NCBI GenBank assembly: GCA_017999985.1
Contig: JAGNKU010000002.1
Span: forward strand, 344,720 to 408,719
Direction: 5' to 3'
From: Phycisphaerae bacterium
Lineage (GTDB): Bacteria > Planctomycetota > Phycisphaerae > UBA1845 > Fen-1342
DNA length: 64,000 bases
Below the pieces are notes generated by a model, which was not told the origin of the DNA, made no database searches, and saw only the letters and a program-made list of their open reading frames with translations. Each line of letters opens with the position of its first letter. Position 1 is the stretch's first letter. A program made the translations under genes and the position numbers. Positions 8,321 to 17,756 of this stretch are shown here, piece after piece.

Positions 8321-10849
8321 TTACGTCGTCTCGGCACTCGCGACCGGCACGTCGGGCTTGGCCCCGCCCTTCGGCGGCGCGTCGACGCCCTCGAAAACGA
8401 AGTGCCGGCCCTCGGACCCGGTCTCACCGGTGACCGAGACGCGGATGATGCCCTTGCCGGCGTACTTGTTGCGCAGGATGTCCTCGCTGAGCGGGTCTTC
8501 GATCATCGTGGAGATGGTCCGCCGCAGCGGCCGCGCGCCGAATTTCTCGTCGGTGCCCTTCTCGACGAGGTATTCCTTCGCTTCCGGCGTGAGCTCGAGC
8601 GTGAGGCTGCGTTCCTTGAGTCGCTTGGCGACCTTGCCCAGTTCGAGGTCGACGATGTTGAGCATGTCGGCGTGCGTGAGCTTGTGGAAGACGACGACCT
8701 CGTCGATGCGGTTGATAAACTCGGGGCGGAAGTTCCGCTCGAGTTCGTTGACGAGCATGTCCTTCATCTTCTGGTAGTTGATGTCCTCGTCGCGCTTCAT
8801 GAACCCGAACGGATCGGAGCTCATGATGCGGTCGGCGCCGATGTTGCTGGTCATGATCAGAATCACGTTGCGGAAGTCCACGTGGCGGCCGAACGAGTCC
8901 GTCAGACGGCCTTCCTCCATGATCTGCAGCAGCATGTTGAACACGTCGGGGTGGGCCTTCTCGATCTCGTCGAGCAGCACGACCGCGTACGGCCGGCGCC
9001 GGATGCGCTCGGTGAGCTGACCGCCCTCCTCGTAGCCGACATAGCCCGGCGGGGCGCCGATCAGCCGGCTGACGTTGTGCTTCTCCATGTACTCCGACAT
9101 GTCGATCGTGATCATCGCGTCTTCGTCGCCGAACATGAACTCGGCGAGCGTCTTGGCGAGCAGCGTCTTGCCCACGCCCGAGGGGCCCAGGAAGATGAAC
9201 GAGCCCATCGGCCGGTTCGGGTCCTTCAGGCCGCTCCGGCTGCGCCGCACGCTGCGGGCGATCGCGCTGATCGCCTCGTGCTGGCTGATCACCTTCTTGT
9301 GCAGCTCGTTTTCCAGCTCGAGCAGCCGCGCGGCCTCTTCCTTCTCCAGGCGCGTCAGCGGGATGCCGGTCATGCGGCTGACCACCTCGCCGATGACGAT
9401 CTCGTCGACGATGCCCTCGGCCTCCTGCGCGTTGTCCTTCCATTCGCGCTGGATGTTCTCCCGCTTCATGCGCAGCGTTTCGCACTTGTCGCGCAACTCC
9501 GCCGCGCGCTCGTAGTCCGCGTTCTTGACCGCCTCGTCCTTCTCGCCGCTGAGCCGCTCGATCTCACGCTCCAGGTCGGCCAGGTCCGGCGGCATGGTCA
9601 TGCTGCGAATGCGCACGCGCGCGCCCGCCTCGTCGATCACGTCGATCGCCTTATCGGGCAGCACGCGCCCCGTGATGTAGCGGTGCGAAAGCTCGGTCGC
9701 CGCCCGGATCGCGTCGTCGGAGATCTGCACGCGGTGGTGCGCCTCGTAGCGGTCGCGCAGGCCGCGGAGGATCTCCAGCGTGTGCTCCATCGAGGGCTCG
9801 TCCACGTGGATCGGCTGGAACCGCCGCGCCAGGGCCGCATCCTTTTCGATGTACTTGCGGAACTCGTCGAACGTCGTCGCGCCGATGCACTGGATCTCGC
9901 CGCGCGAGAGCGCCGGCTTCAGCACGTTCGACGCGTCGATCGCGCCTTCCGCGCCGCCCGCGCCGACCAGCGTGTGCAGCTCGTCGATGAACAGGATCAC
10001 GTTGCGCGCCCGGCGGACCTCGTTCATCACCGCCTTGATGCGCTCTTCGAACTGGCCACGGTACTTCGTCCCGGCCACCATCATGGCCAGGTCGAGGATC
10101 ACGATCCGCCGGTCGTGCAGCAGCTCCGGCACCTGCCGGTTGATGATCTTCTGCGCCAAACCCTCGACGATGGCCGTCTTGCCGACGCCGGCCTCGCCCA
10201 GCAGCACGGGGTTGTTCTTCATCCGGCGGCAGAGCACGGTGATGACGCGCTCGATCTCGGCGGCGCGGCCGATGCACGGATCCAGCTTGCCTTCGCGGGC
10301 CAGCTCGGTCAGGTCGCGGCCGAACGAATCCAGTGCCGGCGTCTTGCTCTTGCCTTTCTTGCCCGGGGCCTCGCCCGGCGGCGCGATCGCGCTGGCTTCC
10401 TCGCCTTCAACGCCCGCGCCGAGCAGATTCAGGACTTCCTCGCGCACGTCGTCCAGCTTCAGCCCGAGGTTCATCAGGACCTGCGCCGCCACCCCGTCCT
10501 GCTCGCGGAGCAGCCCGAGCAGCAGGTGCTCGGTGCCGACGTAGTTGTGGTTCAGGTTGCGGGCTTCCTCGATCGCGTACTCGATGACGCGCTTGGCCCG
10601 CGGCGTGTGCGGCAGCTTGCCCATCGTGACCATCTCGGGCCCGCTCTTGACGAGCTTCTCAACTTCCAGGCGGACCTTGCGCAAGTCAACCGCGAGGTTC
10701 TTCAGCACATTCGCGCCGACGCCCGAGCCCTCCTTCACCAGGCCGAGCAGGACGTGTTCCGTGCCAATGTACTCGTGGTTAAACCGCTGCGCTTCCTGAT
10801 TGGCCAGCGCCATCACCTTCCGCGCACGGTCCGTGAAGCGTTCAAACAT
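8321..10849 (-). CDS. clpC: ATP-dependent Clp protease ATP-binding subunit ClpC
   Basis: Hexameric AAA+ unfoldase that feeds substrates to the ClpP peptidase or acts as a chaperone. The 842 residues show the full ClpC layout: duplicated Clp N-domain (residues about 1-145, FTDRARKVMALANQEA and the repeat TPRAKRVIEYAIEEA), first AAA module with Walker A Lys224 (GEAGVGKTA), a middle coiled-coil with a UVR-like region (EKDEAVKNADYERAAELRD), and second AAA module with Walker A Lys561 (GPSGVGKTLLAKT). A short middle domain and the N-domain distinguish it from ClpB. The start has GAGGA upstream. No clpP, ctsR or mcsAB genes are adjacent, so regulation resembling the Firmicute CtsR system is not visible here. 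Confidence 0.97.
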   Translation of the reverse strand: MFERFTDRARKVMALANQEAQRFNHEYIGTEHVLLGLVKEGSGVGANVLKNLAVDLRKVRLEVEKLVKSGPEMVTMGKLPHTPRAKRVIEYAIEEARNLNHNYVGTEHLLLGLLREQDGVAAQVLMNLGLKLDDVREEVLNLLGAGVEGEEASAIAPPGEAPGKKGKSKTPALDSFGRDLTELAREGKLDPCIGRAAEIERVITVLCRRMKNNPVLLGEAGVGKTAIVEGLAQKIINRQVPELLHDRRIVILDLAMMVAGTKYRGQFEERIKAVMNEVRRARNVILFIDELHTLVGAGGAEGAIDASNVLKPALSRGEIQCIGATTFDEFRKYIEKDAALARRFQPIHVDEPSMEHTLEILRGLRDRYEAHHRVQISDDAIRAATELSHRYITGRVLPDKAIDVIDEAGARVRIRSMTMPPDLADLEREIERLSGEKDEAVKNADYERAAELRDKCETLRMKRENIQREWKDNAQEAEGIVDEIVIGEVVSRMTGIPLTRLEKEEAARLLELENELHKKVISQHEAISAIARSVRRSRSGLKDPNRPMGSFIFLGPSGVGKTLLAKTLAEFMFGDEDAMITIDMSEYMEKHNVSRLIGAPPGYVGYEEGGQLTERIRRRPYAVVLLDEIEKAHPDVFNMLLQIMEEGRLTDSFGRHVDFRNVILIMTSNIGADRIMSSDPFGFMKRDEDINYQKMKDMLVNELERNFRPEFINRIDEVVVFHKLTHADMLNIVDLELGKVAKRLKERSLTLELTPEAKEYLVEKGTDEKFGARPLRRTISTMIEDPLSEDILRNKYAGKGIIRVSVTGETGSEGRHFVFEGVDAPPKGGAKPDVPVASAETT

Positions 10850-11054
10850 GCGTCCAAGTCCTCAGGCGGCAGTCTGATCACGTGCCGGATCGCACGCCCT
10901 CCGACCCGGCCGGGCTGTCCAGTATGTATGCCGCTCGATTTTAGGCGGCGCCGGTAGCGGCAGCAAGCACGATCGCACCGCCTGTGCTGTTATCGACCGC
11001 CCGCTGCGCGCGGCTCAATTGTATTGGATAGGGCGGGCGCACACGGTCTCGCCC

Positions 11055-11603
11055 TCATTGCGCCCGCAGCTTTTGCTCGTGGTCAGCGATCTGCCGGCGG
11101 TAAATCCCGTACCGATCCAGCCGCCGCACCTCCCGCCAGGCCAGCCGTGCGCGGCCGTCGTTGCCCGCCGCCGTCCAGGCCTGCGCCAGCCGATAAGCGA
11201 TAAGCAGATCGTCGCCAAAACCGGACGCCAGTTCCTGCAGGACTTCCACCGCGCGCTCCGGCGCCCCGCCCGCCAGCAGTTCCTCCGCCGCCCGCAGTCC
11301 GCGCCGCCGGCGCTCCGCCTCCGCCTCGGCCCGTCGCCGCCGCAGTGTGCCGGCCAGGCGCACCTGCGCGCCCACGTACGCCCCGCCGGCCACGCCGATC
11401 GCCAGCGCCCGCAGGGTCTCCGAGTAGTCGTCCGGAAACAGCAGCACCGCCGCCAGGGCAAAGTTTGCGCATGCGGCGAACGCCACCCCGACGAGCAGCC
11501 CGGACACGGTCGATCCGAGCAGGATCAGCCCGGCGCCCGGCAAGAGCAGGTTTGCCAGCGGCGCCCAGCGCACCGTTCCCTCGGTGAGGGCGGGACGACT
11601 CAT
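11055..11603 (-). CDS. Small membrane protein with TPR-like C terminus
   Basis: A 182-residue protein of unknown function. Two hydrophobic segments (about 16-40 and 42-75) are followed by an alanine/arginine-rich helix and a C-terminal region (LLAGGAPERAVEVLQELA and LLIAYRLAQAWTAAGNDGRARLAW) that reads like one and a half tetratricopeptide repeats. Its ATG overlaps the TGA of the upstream glycosyltransferase (ATGA at 11600-11603), so the two are almost certainly translated from one mRNA. Co-occurrence with a glycosyltransferase hints at an envelope role, but nothing in the sequence shows an activity. Confidence 0.78.
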   Translation of the reverse strand: MSRPALTEGTVRWAPLANLLLPGAGLILLGSTVSGLLVGVAFAACANFALAAVLLFPDDYSETLRALAIGVAGGAYVGAQVRLAGTLRRRRAEAEAERRRRGLRAAEELLAGGAPERAVEVLQELASGFGDDLLIAYRLAQAWTAAGNDGRARLAWREVRRLDRYGIYRRQIADHEQKLRAQ

Positions 11604-12730
11604 GACGCCCCTCCGGTTGCCGCCGAGACCGCCGCGGATCGCCCACACGCGGTCGCATAGAGTTCCCCCAGCCGCTCGATCATGGCGGCGATCGAGTGCT
11701 CGGCACGCACGTACTGGGCCGCCGCGGTGCGCAGCTCCAGGGCCTTCTGCGGCTGCTCGATGGCGCGGGTCAACAGGTACGCCAACTCGGCCGCGGACCC
11801 CGGCGTAAACTGCCACGCGGTGCGTTCCTCGATGAACCAGTCGGCCGGCTGATTCCGCGTCGCGATGACGAGCTTGCCCAGGCCCATCGCCAGCAACGGC
11901 ACGATGGTCAGCTCCGGCTCGGCCGCCGGCAGCAGGCACGCATCCACCTCCGGCAACACCTTTTCCCAGAGCCGCGGCTCGTCCACCAGCGCGACGCACT
12001 CCCGCACGCGCCGCTCACGGATGCGACGCCAGATTGCACCCAGGCCCGGCCCGTCACTGACGAGGCCCACCTGCAAGTCGACGCGGTTGCGGCGTAGCTG
12101 TGCGACGGCGTCGATGACGAGCTCCAGGCCGTGCTCCTCCGCGAAACGACCCACGCACAGCGCGGTGAAGAGGCGCTCCCCGGAATCGGCGGGCGAGGTG
12201 TGCGGCGGAATCGCCACGGCCGGGGGAACCACCCGGCAGCGGGCGGCCGCGTGTGGAAAGCGTGGCAGCAACGGAGCCGCCAACGCTGACGACGCGAACA
12301 CAACGTGCTCGCTTGCGCGTCGACAGGTCCGCAGGGCCTGCTCGCCGTGCGCGGTCCCAAACACGTGCGCCACGCAGGGCACGTCGGCCTGCCGGGCCCA
12401 ACGCAGCAGCCACCCCAGCCCGGCCTGGCCCCACACGTGCACCACATTCGGCGGCGCGAGCCGCGCTGTGAGCAAGCCGTCCAGGCGCCAGGCACGCCAG
12501 CCGCCGACGTGCGGGACCAGATGACACTCCACCGGCGTGTCGGCAAGTCGAACCCCCAGCTCGGCATCGTCCGTGACCAGGGTCGTTTTCAGGCCGCGGG
12601 CAGACAGCGCCTGCATCACCTGCGCCAGCATGGGGCCGAGACGCAGGGCCGCGTCGCGCCCCACGACGTGAAGCACGTGGATCGCGAGATCCGCTGGTGG
12701 ACCGGCGCGGGCCGCGTCATTGTCAGTCAT
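11600..12730 (-). CDS. Glycosyltransferase, family 4 (GT-B fold)
   Basis: The 376-residue protein resembles GT4 transferases that move a sugar from a nucleotide donor to a lipid or glycan acceptor. The N-terminal half carries a Rossmann domain (HVLHVVGRDAALRLGPML...ARGLKTTLVTDD and NVVHVWGQAGLGWLLRWA). The C-terminal donor-binding domain starts near FTALCVGRFAEEHGLELVIDA and includes LPEVDACLLPAAEPELTIVPLLAMGLGK, the position of the usual E-x7-E motif. The ATG at 12730 (MTDNDAA) is preferred over the longer open frame upstream, which crosses the neighbouring gene. It is 59 bases downstream of the NSS small subunit on the same strand and overlaps the next gene by four bases. Donor and acceptor are unknown. 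Confidence 0.88.
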   Translation of the reverse strand: MTDNDAARAGPPADLAIHVLHVVGRDAALRLGPMLAQVMQALSARGLKTTLVTDDAELGVRLADTPVECHLVPHVGGWRAWRLDGLLTARLAPPNVVHVWGQAGLGWLLRWARQADVPCVAHVFGTAHGEQALRTCRRASEHVVFASSALAAPLLPRFPHAAARCRVVPPAVAIPPHTSPADSGERLFTALCVGRFAEEHGLELVIDAVAQLRRNRVDLQVGLVSDGPGLGAIWRRIRERRVRECVALVDEPRLWEKVLPEVDACLLPAAEPELTIVPLLAMGLGKLVIATRNQPADWFIEERTAWQFTPGSAAELAYLLTRAIEQPQKALELRTAAAQYVRAEHSIAAMIERLGELYATACGRSAAVSAATGGAS

Positions 12731-12789
12731 GACGGTGCAGCATAGCACGACCGGGCAGCCGCGAACACGCGCATTCGGCGCGCCGAACG

Positions 12790-12942
12790 TCAACGGTCGG
12801 GAGCGTCCGCACCGACATCGGGCGGCGTGTCTTCGCGGTCCGCGGCCGCCGGTGTGGAGAGCACGCGGTGGAAGCAGAACACGACCAGCAAAAGGACAAA
12901 GCCCAGCGAGCACACCATGAACAGCCAACCAGCCGCGGTCAT
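12790..12942 (-). CDS. MetS-like small subunit of NSS-family transporter
   Basis: A 50-residue single-span membrane protein: MTAAGWLFMVCSLGFVLLLVVFCFHRVLS, then a short polar tail rich in Asp and Pro. Its ATG overlaps the TGA of the large symporter gene (ATGA at 12939-12942), so the pair is translationally coupled. Known precedent: the Corynebacterium methionine transporter MetPS combines an NSS-family permease with a tiny membrane subunit encoded directly downstream. Length, topology and coupling match. Because of its size it is easily missed in annotation. Confidence 0.8.
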   Translation of the reverse strand: MTAAGWLFMVCSLGFVLLLVVFCFHRVLSTPAAADREDTPPDVGADAPDR

Positions 12943-14549
12943 CGCGGGGCCTCCTCGTCCGTCGCCGCAGGGAACTCGCCGCTGCCCACCGGCCAGCGCC
13001 GACTGGCAATGTGCACGAGAATCAGGAGGAACACCAGGATCGTCAGCATGAAGCAGACTGCCAGCAGGGGCACGCCGCCGCCGCGCAGCGTCTGGACATA
13101 ATCCGGAGCATTCTGCCAGCACCAGGTCACCAACACGATGATCAGAATCGCCGGCGTGACAAAGCGCATGAAGACGGTGAAAAACCAGCGCGGCGGGCGC
13201 AGACGCGCGCCCTCCAGGGCCACTGCGTAGCCGCGCCGCGCCCCCAGCACCCAGCCGAACACGACGATCTCGATCATGCCCAGGATCAGAATGCCCACCT
13301 GGGCCATCCAGAAATCCATCGTGTCGAGCGCCACCAGGCCCTTGCTGAAGTAGATGACGAAGAAGCTGCCCGTTGCCGTGATGAGGCCCAGTAGAGTCAC
13401 CGAGGCCCGCCGCTCGATGTGCAGCGCCTCTTCGAGGAACGCGATCATCGGCTGCAACAGCGACACCGAGCTGGTGACCGCGGCCAGGAACAGCATGAAG
13501 AACCAGAGGAAGCCAAAGAACTGCCCGGCGGGCATGTACTCGAACACGACCGGCAGCGTGTTGAAGCCGATGCCGAACGTCCCGCCGACGGCCCCCGCCG
13601 CCCCAAGGAACACGAACGCCGCCGGGATCGTGATCAAGCCGCCCAGGCACACTTCAAAGAACTCGTTGGTCGCGGAAGCCGTCAGGCCGGCCAGCAGAAC
13701 ATCATCCTTGGGCTTCAGGTAGCTGGCGTAGTTCATGATGACGCCGAAGCCGACGGACAGGGTGAAGAAGATCTGCCCGGCCGCGGCCAGCCAGACTTTC
13801 GGGTCGGCCAGCGCGAAGGTCGCCACGTCGCCGGTGCCCGTCGGTTTGGGGTTCCACATGAAGCCCAGGCCGTTCAGCACGTTCAGGTCCGGGTGTGCCG
13901 GGTTCGGCGTACCCAGGGTCAGCACGCGCACCAGCACGACGAGCGCGCACAGGATCATGATCGGCATGGCGATGTTGCAGAAGCGTTCGATGCCCCTGGT
14001 GATGCCGTGGTAGATCAGGAAGAAATTGGCCGCGAACGTGGCGATGCAGAACCACACGCTGGGGTGCAGCCCACCTGCGAGCATGAGGCCGTCCTGGTCC
14101 GCGCCGACGAGCCGGGTGAAGAACTCCTGGCTCCGCAGGGAGAACTCGGTGTCCACGTCGCCCAAATCAACCCAGCCGAACAGGTAGTACCACGCGTAAG
14201 CCAGGCACCAGGATTCCAGCACGACGTAGTACATGTACACGATGGTCGGCATCATCAACCCGAGCACACCGACGTAGTGCCACTCCCGCCGGCCACCGAG
14301 CAGGCCCAGAATCGCCGGGCAGGAGTGATAGCCGAGGCGCCCCCCGAGCTTGCCCATGGTCCACTCGGCCCAGCAGATCGGGATGCCCAGGAAGATGAGT
14401 GCGCAGAAATACGGGATCATGAACGTGCCGCCGCCGTTCGCGACCGCCTGCCCGGGAAAACGCAGGAAGTTGCCGATGCCGACGGCGCAGCCCGCGACGG
14501 CCAGGATCACGCCCAGCCGTGTGCCCCATTGTTCGTTTGCCTGGGCCAT
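12939..14549 (-). CDS. Sodium-dependent NSS/SNF-family transporter
   Basis: A sodium-coupled symporter of the neurotransmitter:sodium symporter family, probably importing an amino acid or amine. With the ATG at 14549 the product has 536 residues and about twelve membrane segments. The N-terminal hallmark is present: QWGTRLGVILAVAGCAVGIGNFLRFP, with the unwound first helix and the sodium-site residues, followed by GGGTFMIPYF and the conserved WAEWTMGKLGG loop. An upstream ATG at 14582 adds MSAYLERSERR; the later one is preferred because GGAGAGGAG lies about ten bases before it. It heads a minus-strand group with the small subunit, glycosyltransferase and TPR-like protein. Substrate cannot be predicted from sequence alone. 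Confidence 0.93.
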   Translation of the reverse strand: MAQANEQWGTRLGVILAVAGCAVGIGNFLRFPGQAVANGGGTFMIPYFCALIFLGIPICWAEWTMGKLGGRLGYHSCPAILGLLGGRREWHYVGVLGLMMPTIVYMYYVVLESWCLAYAWYYLFGWVDLGDVDTEFSLRSQEFFTRLVGADQDGLMLAGGLHPSVWFCIATFAANFFLIYHGITRGIERFCNIAMPIMILCALVVLVRVLTLGTPNPAHPDLNVLNGLGFMWNPKPTGTGDVATFALADPKVWLAAAGQIFFTLSVGFGVIMNYASYLKPKDDVLLAGLTASATNEFFEVCLGGLITIPAAFVFLGAAGAVGGTFGIGFNTLPVVFEYMPAGQFFGFLWFFMLFLAAVTSSVSLLQPMIAFLEEALHIERRASVTLLGLITATGSFFVIYFSKGLVALDTMDFWMAQVGILILGMIEIVVFGWVLGARRGYAVALEGARLRPPRWFFTVFMRFVTPAILIIVLVTWCWQNAPDYVQTLRGGGVPLLAVCFMLTILVFLLILVHIASRRWPVGSGEFPAATDEEAPR

Positions 14550-14658
14550 ACGCCGCTCGCTCCTCTCCAGGTATGCTGACATGTTGCGGAGAGAACGTGG
14601 ACCGCACCAGAGCGCCGCGCGGGATTCTACTGGCCCCGCCGCGGGTCCTCAATCCAGC

Positions 14659-15372
<714 letters not shown>

Positions 15373-15390
15373 GCGCGACCTCGCGACAAC

Positions 15391-15430
15391 GTGACAAGGT
15401 GACAAGGTAATAAAGTAACGATGTGGGCCG
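15391..15430 (+). repeat. Octamer array, five units (livG-livF gap)
   Basis: GTGACAAG, GTGACAAG, GTAATAAA, GTAACGAT, GTGGGCCG: five contiguous 8-base units immediately upstream of livF. Same unit family as 16374-16413, 16484-16547, 22983-23014, 46666-46697 and 50251-50290. Confidence 0.8.
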
Positions 15431-15502
15431 CCGCGACCAACACCCACGCTGTTGGAGACGGTGTGCCTGGCCAACCGCTTCGGAATCGCTCGTCGGCACG
15501 CA

Positions 15503-15581
15503 TTATCCCCTTATCCCCTTGTTGCCCGTGCAATCACGTGCTCTCCAGTTCACCCGGTCGCCTGCTCTCCTGTTCGCTTCC
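15503..15581 (-). repeat. Octamer array running into the 3' end of livG
   Basis: On the plus strand TTATCCCC, TTATCCCC, TTGTTGCC are followed by six units beginning with TC (TCACGTGC, TCTCCAGT and so on from 15534 to 15581). The six TC units exactly span the last 15 codons and the stop codon of livG. Period eight is kept across the gene boundary. Confidence 0.75.
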
Positions 15582-16334
15582 AAGGTACGCCTCGATGACC
15601 TTGGGGTCCCGCTGGATTTCCGCGGGCGTGCCGGTGGCGATCGTGACGCCATAGTCCAGAACGGTGATCCGCTCGCAGATGTCCATCACCACGCCCATGT
15701 CGTGCTCGATCAGCAGGATCGTGACGCCGAACTGCTGCCGCACCAGGCGAATCAGCTCGCGCAGCGCCTGCTTTTCCTGCGGGTTCATCCCCGCCGCCGG
15801 TTCGTCCAGCAGCAGCACTTGCGGCTCGGTCGCCAAGGCCCGGGCCATCTCCAGCCGGCGCTGGTCGCCGTAGGGCAGGTTGCGGGCCAACTCATCCTGC
15901 CGGTTGGCGAGGCCGAACGCCGCCAGCAGCGTGTCGCACCGTTGCAGGATGCCGCGCTCCGCACCGACGTGCCCGGCCGTCCGCAGCACGGTCGTCAGCA
16001 GTCCGTGCCGGGCGCGCAACTGGCAGCCGATCCGCACGTTGTCACGCACCGTCAGGTCGCGAAACAGGCGGCTGGCCTGAAACGTCCGGGCCAGTCCCGC
16101 GGCCGCAATCTGGAAGGGCCGCAATCCGATGAGCGATCGTCCCCGCAGGCGCACCGTCCCGCTGCCCGGCCGGTAGACGCCGGTGAGCAGATTGAAGACG
16201 GTGGTCTTGCCCGCGCCATTCGGCCCGATGAGACCCTGGAGATCGCCGCGCTGCAGGGACAGGCTGAAATGCTGTACGGCCTTCAGGCCGCCGAAGGCGA
16301 TCGAGAGGTCGGCGATTTCCAGGAGCCCAGGCAT
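15534..16334 (-). CDS. livG: Branched-chain amino-acid ABC transporter ATPase LivG
   Basis: The partner ATPase of LivF. Its 266 residues show Walker A GPNGAGKTT (37-45), the LivG-specific extended region after FQIAAAGLARTFQ, signature NLPYGDQRRLEMARAL in place of canonical LSGGQ, Walker B LLLDEPAAGMNPQE, and the C-terminal LivG motif TIATGTPAEIQRDPKVIEAYLG. The family normally ends close to EAYLG; here an extra 14 residues (SEQESRRPGELEST) are encoded by an octamer array, which also provides the stop codon. This looks like replacement or extension of the original end by repeat DNA. Confidence 0.96.
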   Translation of the reverse strand: MPGLLEIADLSIAFGGLKAVQHFSLSLQRGDLQGLIGPNGAGKTTVFNLLTGVYRPGSGTVRLRGRSLIGLRPFQIAAAGLARTFQASRLFRDLTVRDNVRIGCQLRARHGLLTTVLRTAGHVGAERGILQRCDTLLAAFGLANRQDELARNLPYGDQRRLEMARALATEPQVLLLDEPAAGMNPQEKQALRELIRLVRQQFGVTILLIEHDMGVVMDICERITVLDYGVTIATGTPAEIQRDPKVIEAYLGSEQESRRPGELEST

Positions 16335-16373
16335 GGTCAGCAGTCACACTCCGCCGCGCGGCCGGTCGGCCGG

Positions 16374-16413
16374 GTAACAAGGTGACCACGTGACAAGGTA
16401 ACCATGTGGGCTC
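16374..16413 (+). repeat. Octamer array, five units (livM-livG gap)
   Basis: GTAACAAG, GTGACCAC, GTGACAAG, GTAACCAT, GTGGGCTC. Final two units match those of 15391-15430 closely, including the GTGGG terminal unit, so the two arrays flanking livG may be copies. Confidence 0.8.
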
Positions 16414-16483
16414 TCGCGGCGGAATTGAACCACAGCGCAGGGCCGAACGTGCGCAAAGAACTTGGCAGGCAGCGGCGGCACCC

Positions 16484-16547
16484 TTTGTTACCTTGTCACC
16501 TTTTCACCTTGGTACGTCGCGATGCTGTCACCTTATCACTTCATCAC
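16484..16547 (-). repeat. Octamer array, eight units, supplying the livM stop
   Basis: On the minus strand: GTGATGAA, GTGATAAG, GTGACAGC, ATCGCGAC, GTACCAAG, GTGAAAAG, GTGACAAG, GTAACAAA. The reading frame of livM enters the array and ends at the TGA formed across its first two units (16536-16538). Confidence 0.8.
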
Positions 16548-17735
16548 CGGCGGGCGGCGGCGGCGGAGATCCCAGATCTCGTGTAGCCCCAGCAGGCCTT
16601 GCGGGCGGAGGATCATCATCAGGATCAGCGCCAACGAGTAGATGATCATGCGCAGATCGGGCAGCGCGTATCGTGCCGGCAGGAACTGGTTTACGTGGTC
16701 CGTCACCGTCCGCAGCAACTCGGGCAGCAGCGTGAGCAGCACCGCCGCGAGCGTCGAACCGGAGATCGAGCCCATGCCGCCGAGCACGACCATGATGATC
16801 AGGTCGAACGACTTCTGGAAGCCAAGCTCGCCCGCGTTGATGGAGCCGATCGAGTGGCCGTAGAGCGCCCCCGCCAGGCCCGCGAAGAACGCCGCCAGCA
16901 CGAAGGCCCGCACCTTGTAGCGCGTCGTGTGAATGCCCATGGCCTCGGCGGCGATCTCGTCCTCGCGGATCGACAGGAACGCGCGGCCATAACTCGAATA
17001 CTTGATGCGACAGGTGACGATCAGCGTCAGCGCCACGAACGCGTACACCCAGAACAGTGTCGTGTAGAACGGCAGGCTGATGAAGCCGAGCGCGCCGCCC
17101 AGGCTCACGCTCAGCCGCCACGCCGCCGTCGCCTGAATCTCGTCCGCCCCGAAGAGCTGCGGCTGCGAGGCCTGCAACAGCACCCGCACGATCTCGCCAA
17201 AACCGAGCGTTACGATCGCCAGGTAGTCGCCGCGCAGACGCAATGATGGCAGCCCCACTACGTAGCCCGCCACCGCCGCCACCAGCCCCCCCACCAGGCA
17301 CGCCACCAGGAACAGCACATCGCCGCCGCCCAGCAGGCCCCCACCCCATTCCCCCTGGCTGACGGTCCAGCTCAGCACGCCGCCGCGAAACGCCGCACTG
17401 CCGAAGAGCCGGAACGAACCGTAATAGGTCACCGCCGCGGCGGCGTATCCGCCCAGGGCCATGAAGCCGGCGTGGCCGATGGAGAACTGGCCGGTGAACC
17501 CGTTCACCAGCGTGAGCGACACGGCGAGGATGACGTTGATGCCGATGTCCAGGAGCACCTTGGTCGCAAAGGGACCGCTCGCCGGCTGCACCCAGAAATG
17601 CAGCGCCAGCGCGAGCGCGACGCCAACGAGCAGCGGCCCGGCGCTGCGCGGCACGGCCAGCGCCGCCGCGCCGCGTGACACGATTTTGGGCTGCGTCTGA
17701 ATCACAGGCTCATGGGGCCTCCGCCAGTCGTCCAC
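16536..17735 (-). CDS. livM: Branched-chain amino-acid ABC transporter permease LivM
   Basis: Second permease of the liv importer, 399 residues with about nine or ten membrane segments. Family marks include INVILAVSLTLVNGFTGQFSIGHAGFMALGGYAAA near residues 65-100, SLRLRGDYLAIVTLGFGEIVR, and SIREDEIAAEAMGIHTTRYKV before the C-terminal half. The first in-frame codon is GTG at 17735 without a clear ribosome-binding site; a GTG further in (VIQTQPK), preceded by GGAGG, is an alternative start. The last three sense codons (Val-Met-Lys) and the stop are formed by an octamer array. It follows livH after 21 bases. Confidence 0.95.
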   Translation of the reverse strand: MDDWRRPHEPVIQTQPKIVSRGAAALAVPRSAGPLLVGVALALALHFWVQPASGPFATKVLLDIGINVILAVSLTLVNGFTGQFSIGHAGFMALGGYAAAAVTYYGSFRLFGSAAFRGGVLSWTVSQGEWGGGLLGGGDVLFLVACLVGGLVAAVAGYVVGLPSLRLRGDYLAIVTLGFGEIVRVLLQASQPQLFGADEIQATAAWRLSVSLGGALGFISLPFYTTLFWVYAFVALTLIVTCRIKYSSYGRAFLSIREDEIAAEAMGIHTTRYKVRAFVLAAFFAGLAGALYGHSIGSINAGELGFQKSFDLIIMVVLGGMGSISGSTLAAVLLTLLPELLRTVTDHVNQFLPARYALPDLRMIIYSLALILMMILRPQGLLGLHEIWDLRRRRPPVMK

Positions 17736-17756
17736 GTCCGTTCGGTTTCCGGCGAC

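Noticed and set aside
8270..10957. 895-codon open frame on the strand opposite clpC
   Set aside because: It is the antisense shadow of a highly conserved gene in GC-rich DNA; the translation is His/Arg/Val-rich without any domain.
15391..16547. Possible CRISPR array in the liv region
   Set aside because: Units are only 8 bases, there are no spacers and no cas genes; this is a short-period tandem repeat.
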